Assembly (NCBI GenBank): GCA_902478365.1
Contig: CABSKX010000001.1
Span: 48,778-112,777, forward strand
Direction of reading: 5' to 3'
Length of the DNA stretch: 64,000 bases
Source of the DNA: an uncultured Collinsella sp.
Lineage (GTDB): Bacteria > Actinomycetota > Coriobacteriia > Coriobacteriales > Coriobacteriaceae
The notes under the pieces are model-generated. The model saw nothing but the letters and a program-made list of their open reading frames with translations. It had not been told where the DNA came from and did no database searches. The stretch's first letter is position 1; every line of letters starts with the position of its first letter. This document shows positions 17,234-24,856 of this stretch, one piece after another. A program made the position numbers and the translations under genes.

Positions 17234-18325
17234 TTAGCGGTCCTCGCGTTGCGGCCCGGCTGCCTCGGCTGTCTTTACGCGGTTCTTGTCGATGTACATG
17301 TTTTTGTCGGCCTGAGAAAAGAGCTCACGCATCGTAGGCGGTTCATCAAAATCACTGGAAAGCGCGTAGCCCACCGCATAGCTGATAGGCATGTCGGGGT
17401 GAGCCCCGGAATACTCGTTCACGTTCGCGCGAATCCGAGCGAGACAGGATTCCACAGCGGCTCGGTCGGCATCCCACAGCACCGCGATAAACTCATCGCC
17501 GCCGTCGCGACCCACAAAGCACGTCTCCGACGCCACACTTCCCAGTTGTTGGGCAAAAGAGCGAATGTATTCATCGCCCTTCTCATGGCCGAAGTTGTTA
17601 TTGACCATATGCAGATTGTTAAGGTCGAAGACGCACACCGCAACGGGCGCCTCCGCGGAGACAGGTTGCTCCTGCCCCAAGACCTCCTCGCACTTGTTCT
17701 TGTTGGGCAGTCCTGTGGCTTCGTCGAGATAGACTTTGTTCTGCAGTTCGCGATTGAGCGCGGCAGTTCGCACCGCGCGAACAAGTTCGACCGCAAAGGT
17801 CGCCACCAAGCCCATGATGTCGATGATCACCAAGCCCTCGAGATAGTTGAGCGCCGACGCCTTCTCCTGAGAGTAGTCCTCTGCGAGTCGCGTAGCATCG
17901 TCGCAAATGCCAAAGAACTCCTCGCTCATGGAGATGATGTCGGTGTTCTCGTAGCCGACTTCGCGCACGCGGATGATCTCGGCGCAAAGCTCATCAAAAT
18001 AATCTGCAAGCTCGGTCATCTTTGCCTGATACTCATCGTCGTCGAGACGGACGAGGTTGAGGTCGTCACTTCCGTAACGCAAACCGTTGATGTATGAATC
18101 CACGGCTTTGAGCAGGTCATCTTGAGGCTGGCCCGCATCCTCGAGCTTAACGATTCGCTGCGTGGTACCGCGCACCAGACCGGCGTAGTTGACCACACGC
18201 GCCGTGCCCTGGATATCGGAGACGAGCAGCATAACATTGATGAAGAAGAAGATGAGAACTGCCGTGAGCACCATCATGAGCAGACGCACCGCCTGGCCGG
18301 CCTTCTTGGCGACAGAAGTATTCAC
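17234..18325 (-). CDS. Membrane-bound diguanylate cyclase
   Basis: The 363-residue protein has an N-terminal membrane helix (about 15-36), an extracytoplasmic helical sensor region of roughly 120 residues, a second membrane helix (about 163-185) and a GGDEF domain with an intact GGDEF motif at 275-279. The upstream RxxD inhibitory site is absent (ETCF at that position), so product inhibition of this type is not expected. It would make c-di-GMP from GTP at the membrane. The start is GTG with AGGGGAG seven bases upstream. A 62-bp repeat array lies about 190 bp upstream of it. Confidence 0.9.
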   Translation of the reverse strand: MNTSVAKKAGQAVRLLMMVLTAVLIFFFINVMLLVSDIQGTARVVNYAGLVRGTTQRIVKLEDAGQPQDDLLKAVDSYINGLRYGSDDLNLVRLDDDEYQAKMTELADYFDELCAEIIRVREVGYENTDIISMSEEFFGICDDATRLAEDYSQEKASALNYLEGLVIIDIMGLVATFAVELVRAVRTAALNRELQNKVYLDEATGLPNKNKCEEVLGQEQPVSAEAPVAVCVFDLNNLHMVNNNFGHEKGDEYIRSFAQQLGSVASETCFVGRDGGDEFIAVLWDADRAAVESCLARIRANVNEYSGAHPDMPISYAVGYALSSDFDEPPTMRELFSQADKNMYIDKNRVKTAEAAGPQREDR

Positions 18326-18515
18326 AAGTTCACTCCCCTAAATGACAAAAGAACAGGTAGCACGCAGTGTGCTGAAATTCATGGGTGGTTAACTCTACCA
18401 TATGGGCCAGCAGCCTCAAACTGCAGCAGACGCTCGTCCAAATTGGCGTGACGCTTGCCTTGTTGTTCTTGACCTGGCCGCGCTATCGGACATGCTTCTG
18501 GTCTTGGATCACCAT

Positions 18516-18687
18516 GGGAAAGCTCATCCCGTTTTGTGCGTCTAGAGTGGGATGCGGCTTCCCAAAGGTGCCGTTAGGGGAAATCACATCCCGGTTTACC
18601 CCTTTGAAATGGGATGCCGTTTCCCGGAGGGGGTCCAGCGGGAAACGGCATCCCATTCTGGGCCCGAAAAGTGGGATACGGTTTCCG
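18516..18687. repeat. Array of three 62-bp units with alternating inverted 15-mers
   Basis: Six copies of a 15-mer near GGGATGCNGTTTCCC start at 18516, 18549, 18578, 18611, 18640 and 18673. Orientation alternates minus, plus, minus, plus, minus, plus. Spacing alternates 33 and 29 bp, so each inverted pair forms one 62-bp unit and there are three units. Copies 4 and 5 (18611-18625, 18640-18654) are exact reverse complements and can form a 17-bp stem. The layout is like REP/BIME clusters. Confidence 0.85.
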
Positions 18688-18698
18688 GCCGGCATGAA

Positions 18699-18733
18699 AA
18701 AGCCTCCGCAGCTCGTGTGGCTGCGGAGGCTTT
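18699..18733 (-). terminator. Intrinsic terminator of the MarR-ABC operon
   Basis: AAAGCCTCCGCAG (18699-18711) and CTGCGGAGGCTTT (18721-18733) form a perfect 13-bp stem. Reading the minus strand, the hairpin is followed by a five-T run (18694-18700). It is about 125 nt past the stop of the last ABC gene. Confidence 0.8.
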
Positions 18734-18857
18734 ATTCGTTGCGGCGCATTGTGTTTGGGTCGCTGAGATGAGTCGATTTGCCCCGAAAGAGGAGGGCATT
18801 GACCTTAGGGTCATGCCCGACGAATGAGCGGCAAATCGGCCATCTCGGCGAGCCGAA

Positions 18858-20777
18858 CTACTCCAGTTCAAACGCTCCGGTATAGAGCTGGTAGTAATAC
18901 CCGCGCTTGGCGATCAGCTCGTCGTGGTTGCCGCGCTCGATGATGCGGCCGTGATCCAGACAGATGATCGCGTCGGAGTTGCGCACGGTGGACAGGCGGT
19001 GCGCGATGACAAACGTCGTGCGGCCTTCCATGAGCTTGTCCATGCCGGCTTGCACGATGGCCTCGGTGCGGGTATCGATACTCGACGTGGCCTCGTCCAG
19101 AATCATTGCCGGCGGATCGGCGACGGCAGCACGTGCGATCGAAATCAGCTGGCGCTGGCCCTGCGACAGCTGTGCGCCGTTGCCGGTGAGCATCGTGTCG
19201 TAGCCGTCGGGCAGGCGGGTGATAAAGTCGTCCGCGCCGGCGAGCTTGGCTGCCGCGATGCACTCCTCGTCGGTGGCGTCCAGGTTGCCGTAGCGGATGT
19301 TATCCATCACGGTGCCGGTGAACAGGTTCACGTCCTGCAGCACGACGCCCAGTGAGCGGCGCAGATCGGCCTTGCGGATCTTGTTGACGTTGATGCCGTC
19401 GTAGCGGATCTTGCCGTCGGCGATGTCATAGAAGCGGTTGATGAGGTTGGTGATGGTCGTCTTGCCCGCGCCGGTGGCACCGACAAACGCGACCTTCTGG
19501 CCCGGCTTGGCAAACACGGATACGCCGTGCAGCACCTCGTGGTCGGGCGTGTAGCCAAAGTCGACGTTGTCCATGACTAGGTCGCCGCGCAGCGGCACGT
19601 ACTCAATCTCGCCAGTTGCGCGGTGCGGATGCTTCCACGCCCACATGCCGGTGTGGTGGTCGGCCTCCTCGAGCTGCCAGGTGTCGGGGTTCACCTGCGC
19701 GTTGACGAGCGTCACGTAGCCTTCGTCGGCCTCGGGCTCCTCGTCGATGAGCTCAAAGATGCGGTCGGCGCCGGCGAGGCCCATGACCACGGCGTTGATC
19801 TGCTGCGAGATCTGACCGATCTGTCCGCAGAACTGCTTGGTCATGTTGAGGAACGGCACCACGACGGCGATGGACAGCGTCATGCCCGAGATGCTCAGGT
19901 TGGGCACGCCCAGCGCCAGGAAAATGCCGCCGGCAAGGGCCACCAACACGTAGAGCAGGTTGCCCAGGTTCATAAGGATAGGCATGAGGATGTTGGCGTA
20001 CATGTTGGCCTTCTGCGAGACCTCGAAGAGCTTTTCGTTGCGCTCGTCAAAATCGGCCTCGGCGGCAGACTCGTGGCAGAATGCCTTGACGACCTTCTGG
20101 CCGTTCATGACTTCCTCGATATGGCCCTCGACCACGCCGAGCTCGGACTGCTGCGCAATAAAGAAACGCGCGGAGTTGGAGCCGAGCAGCTTGGTCATAA
20201 AGGTCATAAAGACGACGCCGGCCACAATGACCAGGCACATCCACACGCTGTAGTACAGCATGATAAAGAACACCGTGACGATGACGATGGTCGTCATGAG
20301 CAGGTTGGGCAGCGACTGGCTGATCATCTGGCGCAGCGTGTCGATGTCGTTGGTGTAGTGGCTCATGATGTCGCCGCGCTGGTGCGTGTCGAAGTAGCGA
20401 ATCGGCAAGTCCTGCATGCGGTTGAACATTTTCTCGCGCAGCTTCTCGAGCGAGCCCTGCGTGACGATGGCCATGGCGCGGTTCCAGAACAGCGAGGATA
20501 GGATGCCGACGCCGTAGATGCAGGCGAGGGTGGTCACGAGCTGTGCGATCTTGGGCTGTGCGGCTTCCCAATCGCCCGACTGCCACGATTCGCTAATAAT
20601 CTGCAGGGCGCTCTGAAGGAAGGTCGCGCCGATGGAGTTGATGATGGCGCAGAGCACCACGCCGACGACGACGAGGGGCAAAAGCACGGGGTAGAAGCCA
20701 AAAAGCGTCTTGATGAGGCGCGTCATGGTGCCACCCTTGCGGTTGAGCGCGCGCTCGGCGGTCGTTGCCTTACTCAT
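18858..20777 (-). CDS. ABC exporter subunit, canonical ATPase site
   Basis: The 639-residue half-transporter has six membrane helices followed by an ATPase domain with Walker A GATGAGKTT, signature LSQGQRQ and Walker B MILDEATSS including the catalytic glutamate. With the upstream gene it forms a heterodimeric multidrug-type exporter. The ATG at 20777 overlaps the end of the upstream ABC gene by 8 nt (ATGAGTAA), so translation is coupled; the longer open frame to 20921 is only read-through. The cargo is unknown. Confidence 0.9.
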   Translation of the reverse strand: MSKATTAERALNRKGGTMTRLIKTLFGFYPVLLPLVVVGVVLCAIINSIGATFLQSALQIISESWQSGDWEAAQPKIAQLVTTLACIYGVGILSSLFWNRAMAIVTQGSLEKLREKMFNRMQDLPIRYFDTHQRGDIMSHYTNDIDTLRQMISQSLPNLLMTTIVIVTVFFIMLYYSVWMCLVIVAGVVFMTFMTKLLGSNSARFFIAQQSELGVVEGHIEEVMNGQKVVKAFCHESAAEADFDERNEKLFEVSQKANMYANILMPILMNLGNLLYVLVALAGGIFLALGVPNLSISGMTLSIAVVVPFLNMTKQFCGQIGQISQQINAVVMGLAGADRIFELIDEEPEADEGYVTLVNAQVNPDTWQLEEADHHTGMWAWKHPHRATGEIEYVPLRGDLVMDNVDFGYTPDHEVLHGVSVFAKPGQKVAFVGATGAGKTTITNLINRFYDIADGKIRYDGINVNKIRKADLRRSLGVVLQDVNLFTGTVMDNIRYGNLDATDEECIAAAKLAGADDFITRLPDGYDTMLTGNGAQLSQGQRQLISIARAAVADPPAMILDEATSSIDTRTEAIVQAGMDKLMEGRTTFVIAHRLSTVRNSDAIICLDHGRIIERGNHDELIAKRGYYYQLYTGAFELE

Positions 20778-22584
20778 GTGCCTCGCCTCCTTCCTGGGTC
20801 TGAGCTTGCGTTGCGGATGCCTCGGTGTCAGCCTCGACGGTCCCTTCGCCCTCAGCAGACATCTTGTTTTGCGAGGTGAAGGTCTCGCGGTAGATCTCGC
20901 TCGTCTTGAGAAGCTCGTCATGGTTGCCGACCTGAGCGATACGTCCGCCCTCCATGACGATGATGCGGTCTGCGTCCTGCACGGAGCTGATGCGCTGGGC
21001 GATGATGAGTTTGGTCGTGTTGGGCAGATAGCTTGCCAGCCCTGCGCGAATCTTGGCGTCGGTCTTGGTGTCGACGGCGCTGGTGGAGTCGTCCAGGATC
21101 AAGATCTTGGGGCGACGCAGCAGGGCACGCGCAATGCACAGGCGCTGCTTCTGACCGCCGGAAACATTGGAGCCGCCCTGTTCGATCCAGGTGTCATAGC
21201 CCTTGGGGAAGCCGTCGACAAACTCATCGGCGCAGGCCAGATGTGCCGCCTCGCGGACTTCCTCGTCGGTGGCGTTCGGGTCGCCCCAGCGCAGGTTCTC
21301 GGCGATGGTGCCGCTAAACAGCACGTTTTTCTGTAGCACCATGGCCACTTGGTGACGCAGGGCGTCTAGGTCGTAGTCGCGCACGTCCATGCCGCCCACG
21401 CGCACGGTGCCTTCGGTGGCGTCGTACAGGCGGGCGATGAGGTTTACAAGCGTGGACTTGGCCGAGCCAGTGCCGCCGATGATGCCGATGGTCTCGCCGC
21501 TCTTAATGTGCAGGTCGATATCGTCGAGCGCCTGGCGCTTCGCATGCGCGGAATACTTAAAGCTCACGTGGTCAAAGTCGATGGAACCGTCGGCAACCTC
21601 GAGCACGGGCTCGGCGGGATCGGCGATCGTGGGCTCGGCGGCCAGCACCTCGGTAATGCGGTGCGCCGATTCGTCGGCCATGGTCACCATGACAAAGATC
21701 ATCGACAGCTGCATCAGGCTCATAAGGATCTGGAAGCCATAGGTAAAGATCGAGGAGAGCTGGCCCACGTCGAACAGCGTGCCCTGGCTCGTGATGATGA
21801 GCTTGGATCCCAGGTAGATGATGACGACAAATGCGCCGTTGACGCAGATGTTCATCATGGGGTTGTTAAAGGCGAGCAGCTTCTCGGCGCGGGTGAAGTC
21901 CATCTGGACGTCGCGCGCGGCGGTGGCGAACTTCTCCTTCTCAAAGTCTTCGCGCACGTAGCTCTTGACCACGCGCATGCCGGTGACGTTTTCCTCGACG
22001 GACTCGTTAAGGGCGTCGTACTTGTGGAACACGCGCGAGAAGATGGGGCGTACCTTAAAGATGATAAAGAACAGTCCAAAGCCCAGCAGCGGAATGATGA
22101 CCAGGTAGACCATGGCGACGCTGCCGCCCATGATAAATGCCATGGTAAAGGCGAAGATCAATACCAGCGGCGCGCGCACGGCGATACGGATGATCATCAT
22201 AAAGGCCTGCTGCACGTTGTTGATATCGGTGGTCAGGCGCGTGACGAGCGAGGAGCTCGAGAACTCATCGATGTTGGCAAAGCTGAACGTCTGGATCTTG
22301 TAGAACAGGTCGTGACGCAGGTTCTTAGCGAAGCCGCAACTCGCATGGCTGCAGGTGACGCCGGCAGCGGCGCCAAAAGCAAGCGACGTCAGCGCGATGA
22401 GCACCAAAAAGCCCGCGGTGGGAAGCATCTCGGCTACGGTGGTGCCATCTTTGATGGCGTCGATCAGGTTGGCGGTGATAAATGGAATCAGCATCTCGCA
22501 GAGCACCTCGCCAAGCACGAGCAACGGCGTGGCAACGGTGACTTTTATATAGTCGCGGATGCTGCCCATGAGGGTTTTAATCAT
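20770..22584 (-). CDS. ABC exporter subunit, degenerate ATPase site
   Basis: The 604-residue half-transporter has an N-terminal six-helix domain and an ATPase domain with Walker A GGTGSAKST (Ala where Gly usually precedes Lys), signature VSGGQKQR and Walker B ILILDDSTSAVDT. The Asp in place of catalytic Glu means that this subunit contributes the degenerate site, as in BmrC/TM287-like heterodimers. Its start overlaps the marR-type gene by 8 nt. The tail after the ATPase domain is acidic and Gln/Thr-rich. Confidence 0.9.
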   Translation of the reverse strand: MIKTLMGSIRDYIKVTVATPLLVLGEVLCEMLIPFITANLIDAIKDGTTVAEMLPTAGFLVLIALTSLAFGAAAGVTCSHASCGFAKNLRHDLFYKIQTFSFANIDEFSSSSLVTRLTTDINNVQQAFMMIIRIAVRAPLVLIFAFTMAFIMGGSVAMVYLVIIPLLGFGLFFIIFKVRPIFSRVFHKYDALNESVEENVTGMRVVKSYVREDFEKEKFATAARDVQMDFTRAEKLLAFNNPMMNICVNGAFVVIIYLGSKLIITSQGTLFDVGQLSSIFTYGFQILMSLMQLSMIFVMVTMADESAHRITEVLAAEPTIADPAEPVLEVADGSIDFDHVSFKYSAHAKRQALDDIDLHIKSGETIGIIGGTGSAKSTLVNLIARLYDATEGTVRVGGMDVRDYDLDALRHQVAMVLQKNVLFSGTIAENLRWGDPNATDEEVREAAHLACADEFVDGFPKGYDTWIEQGGSNVSGGQKQRLCIARALLRRPKILILDDSTSAVDTKTDAKIRAGLASYLPNTTKLIIAQRISSVQDADRIIVMEGGRIAQVGNHDELLKTSEIYRETFTSQNKMSAEGEGTVEADTEASATQAQTQEGGEAHE

Positions 22585-23080
22585 CCAGTTCCTCCCAGGT
22601 TACACGGATTTTCTCGAGCATTTCGGCGAGCTGCTCGCGCTCGTCGTGGGTGAGGGCACCAAAGGCCTGCTCTCTAAAGCGAATGCGGGCTGCCTGGTCG
22701 ATGCGGGCGTTTTCCCGGCCGGTTTCGGTCAGGCGAATGGTGAGCTGCCGTCGATCCTTGGGGTTACGGCTGCGCTCGATGAGGCCGTTGAGCTCGAGTT
22801 TGGACAGGATCTCGGAAAGCGACCCCGGCTTGAGGTCAAAGTGCATGCCGAGTTCCTGCTGCGACATCTCGCCGCCGGGTTGCTTGGCCAGCAGGCAGAT
22901 GATGGGCGCCTTGCCGGACACGCCTCCGCCATGAAAATGCATGTAATGGCCGCAAAAGCCCAGGCCGCTCAGGATGCGCTTGGCGAGTTTGTCTTCGGCG
23001 CTGACCGCTTCGGGTCTGTCTACCGGTTGCGACGGGTCACCGCCGGGCTCATGTGGAAGGACGAGTGGTTCAACACACAT
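22577..23080 (-). CDS. MarR family transcriptional regulator
   Basis: The 167-residue protein has a winged helix-turn-helix (about residues 60-130: QQELGMHFDLKPGSLSEILSKLELNGLIER, then the wing NPKDRRQLTIRLTETGR). It is the first gene of the exporter operon and overlaps the first ABC gene by 8 nt. By analogy it represses the operon and is released by a drug-like ligand. The first ~45 residues, with a His/Gly-rich segment (GHYMHFHGGG), are longer than in typical MarR proteins. Confidence 0.88.
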   Translation of the reverse strand: MCVEPLVLPHEPGGDPSQPVDRPEAVSAEDKLAKRILSGLGFCGHYMHFHGGGVSGKAPIICLLAKQPGGEMSQQELGMHFDLKPGSLSEILSKLELNGLIERSRNPKDRRQLTIRLTETGRENARIDQAARIRFREQAFGALTHDEREQLAEMLEKIRVTWEELDD

Positions 23081-23101
23081 ATCTAAGCTTCGCTTCTTTC
23101 T

Positions 23102-23137
23102 TTAGTTAGGTAGTGGAATTGTTTTGTGCCTAACTAA
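23102..23137 (-). promoter_or_regulatory. Inverted repeat upstream of the marR-type gene, possible operator
   Basis: TTAGTTAGG (23102-23110) and CCTAACTAA (23129-23137) are exact complements with an 18-nt spacer, 22-57 bp upstream of the regulator's start codon, in a locally AT-rich stretch. Position and symmetry fit an operator for autoregulation by the MarR-type protein. Confidence 0.6.
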
Positions 23138-23527
23138 TCTAGGAGCATAAGAAATCAATGTCAAGGTACCAAACTTATTAAGTTACGGAGTTTTGCCAAA
23201 CGCCGTAACCGCTCGACGCTGCAAACGTTCCTAAGCGGCAATCTGGCGTTCAATCGTCGGGCATGGCCACAAGGCCTATGCCCTCCTCTTTCACGCCACC
23301 TTGCTCGCTTAGGAACGTTTTCGCTGTCCGTCCTCAACCTGTGATTCCGCCACGGTCCGTTTCGGTGCATGCAATCCCTTGGGGACGGAGGAAAAGGGAT
23401 CATTTTCCGTAACCTTTCCGCAACAATTTGCCCTTCGCACTGCTCGACTCCGCTCGCAACGTCCCCTGCGCTACACTTAGTTGCACTGTGGCGCCGTTGC
23501 GCCGCGCCCGATCCAAGGGGGACACTC
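23138..23527. other. Intergenic region upstream of the pyridoxamine kinase gene
   Basis: It contains structured element copy 1 (23215-23326) and then a possible second structure with outer arms GGGGACG (23382-23388) and CGTCCCC (23461-23467). A TACACT at 23473-23478 could be a -10 box for the kinase gene, but no matching -35 was found. No gene is evident. Confidence 0.5.
23215..23326 (+). repeat. Three-helix structured element, copy 1 of 4
   Basis: Outer helix AAACGTTCCTAAGCG (23223-23237) with 23306-23320, perfect over 15 bp. After a one-base bulge on the 3' side, GCAA pairs with TTGC. The middle helix is TGGCGT (23244-23249) with ACGCCA (23293-23298). The inner hairpin is GGGCATGGCC-acaa-GGCCTATGCCC (23259-23283). 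Flanks are GACGCTGC and CGCTG. It lies in the possible leader of the pyridoxamine kinase gene; the other three copies follow gene ends. Confidence 0.8.
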
Positions 23528-24352
23528 ATGAAGAATACTCAGCTGCTGCTGATCAACGATATGTGCGGCTACGGCAAGGTCGCGCTTTCCGCCATGCTGC
23601 CGGTGCTGTCGCACATGGGCTACCGTATCCATAACCTGCCGACGGCGCTCGTTTCCGACACGCTTAACTACCCCAAGTTCTACATCCACGACACCACCGA
23701 GTACGTGCGCCAAAGCCTCGCTATCTGGGAGGAGCTCGGCTTTGAGTTCGACGCCATCTCGACCGGCTTTATCGTGACCGAGGAAGAGACACGCATCATC
23801 TCGGACTTTTGCCACCGCCGTGCGCAAAAAGGCACCAAGGTATTCGTCGACCCCATCATGGGCGATAACGGCAAGCTCTATGCCGGCGTGCCCGAGTCGA
23901 CCATCGGACTCATGCGCAGCCTGGTCGAGTGCGCCGACTACGCGGTGCCCAACTATACCGAGGCGTGCCTGCTCACCGATACGCCTATCGCCGAAGAGAT
24001 TACGGCCGATGAGGCCCGCGCGCTCGTGGACGCTATGCTCGCGTTGGGCACCAAGTCGGTTGTCATTACGAGTGCAAAGGTCGATGGGGCGAGTGCCGTC
24101 GTCGGTTACGATCATGTGGCGGGGGAGTACTTTGAGATTCCGTTTGAGCTGATCCCGGTGTACTTCCCGGGCACGGGCGATACGTTCTCGGCCGTGTTGA
24201 TGGGTCGCGTGATGAGCGGTTGGAGTCTGCAGCGCGCGACGGCCGATGCCATGCGTGTGGTGGCTGAGCTTATCGAGCGCAATGCCGACCAAGAGGACAA
24301 ATCGGCCGGCCTTCCCATCGAGGCCTGCCTGGATGTGATCGACCATGAGTAA
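23528..24352 (+). CDS. pdxY: Pyridoxamine/pyridoxal kinase
   Basis: The 274-residue ribokinase-fold protein phosphorylates vitamin B6 forms to make pyridoxal or pyridoxamine phosphate. The N-terminal NDMCGYGKVAL is typical of the gut pyridoxamine kinase branch, and the C-terminal GTGDTFSAVL carries the catalytic aspartate. The ATG at 23528 follows AAGGGGGAC; the longer frame to 23369 crosses the structured leader and is not credible. It overlaps the next gene by 8 nt. Confidence 0.85.
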   Translation: MKNTQLLLINDMCGYGKVALSAMLPVLSHMGYRIHNLPTALVSDTLNYPKFYIHDTTEYVRQSLAIWEELGFEFDAISTGFIVTEEETRIISDFCHRRAQKGTKVFVDPIMGDNGKLYAGVPESTIGLMRSLVECADYAVPNYTEACLLTDTPIAEEITADEARALVDAMLALGTKSVVITSAKVDGASAVVGYDHVAGEYFEIPFELIPVYFPGTGDTFSAVLMGRVMSGWSLQRATADAMRVVAELIERNADQEDKSAGLPIEACLDVIDHE

Positions 24353-24674
24353 TGCTGGCGAGGGCGGCATCAAGCCTGCGGGCGATAACAAGCCGCTCGG
24401 CGCGCCGCGTGGCAAGCGTCCGCGTATCCGCGTGAGCTGCGTGGACCAGCTGGGTGCGTGCCGCTGCCACCATGGTCACAAGCCGGGCGACGTTTTTGAC
24501 TTCGACCGAGACCGCGGCAAGATGTGCGCCATGGCCTGCCATGTGGGCTTTCCCTATATCGATATCCTGCGCTATGGCGGAACCGTGCCTGGCAACGAGC
24601 CCGGCACGGCAAAGTTCTGCTGCCCCGAGGTCGATACACTGAACGTCTGGCTTGCCGAGATCGTTGACGAGTAG
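24345..24674 (+). CDS. TIGR04076 family protein
   Basis: The 109-residue protein resembles the small TIGR04076 family: GHKPGDVFDFD, a CAMACHVGFPYIDILRYGG segment and a final CCPE. It carries seven cysteines, three of them in CVDQLGACRC. The N-terminal ~25 residues are basic and probably disordered. The family function is unknown; the cysteines suggest metal binding. The start overlaps the kinase stop (ATGAGTAA), so the two genes are probably translationally coupled. Confidence 0.75.
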   Translation: MSNAGEGGIKPAGDNKPLGAPRGKRPRIRVSCVDQLGACRCHHGHKPGDVFDFDRDRGKMCAMACHVGFPYIDILRYGGTVPGNEPGTAKFCCPEVDTLNVWLAEIVDE

Positions 24675-24682
24675 TCGAGCGC

Positions 24683-24715
24683 AATGTGGCAAAGGGACAG
24701 CCCCTTTGCCACATT
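24683..24715. repeat. 14-bp palindrome, AAAGGG/CCCTTT family (copy 3)
   Basis: AATGTGGCAAAGGG (24683-24696) pairs perfectly with CCCTTTGCCACATT (24702-24715), loop ACAGC. It follows the TIGR04076 gene by 8 nt. Relative to copy 1, the A/T pair has become G/C on both arms. Confidence 0.85.
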
Positions 24716-24741
24716 CGCCGGTGGCGCCCCTTCTTTTGCTT

Positions 24742-24837
24742 ATAATCTCAAATCTCTGCATTTCATTTGATTTTAAGTTCTATAAATTCTGCGTTTCATC
24801 GATAATCAAGCGTATAAAACTTTGCATTTCATTCGAT
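24742..24837 (+). repeat. Three direct repeats at exact 33-bp period before an AAA+ ATPase gene
   Basis: GCATTTCATTTGAT, GCGTTTCATCGAT and GCATTTCATTCGAT start at 24758, 24791 and 24824, so the period is exactly 33 bp. Each is preceded by an AT-rich ATAAA-like stretch. The last repeat ends 19 nt before the ATPase start codon. The region is markedly more AT-rich than the genes around it. It looks like a multi-site operator. Confidence 0.75.
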
Positions 24838-24856
24838 GACGCTGAGGGGAGAGCCT

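Larger units (their letters stand above)
18326..18857. other. Non-coding region with tandem inverted-repeat array
   Basis: This 532-bp stretch lies between the cyclase gene and the ABC exporter operon, both on the minus strand. The part 18326-18515 should hold the cyclase promoter; no clear -35/-10 pair was seen. The part 18516-18687 is a repeat array. 18699-18733 is a terminator hairpin. 18734-18857 shows nothing recognisable. Confidence 0.7.

Noticed and set aside
20770..20921. N-terminal extension of the second ABC subunit to 20921
   Set aside because: The extra 48 residues overlap the end of the upstream gene in another frame and are not hydrophobic or conserved. The ATG at 20777 in the ATGAGTAA overlap is the natural start.
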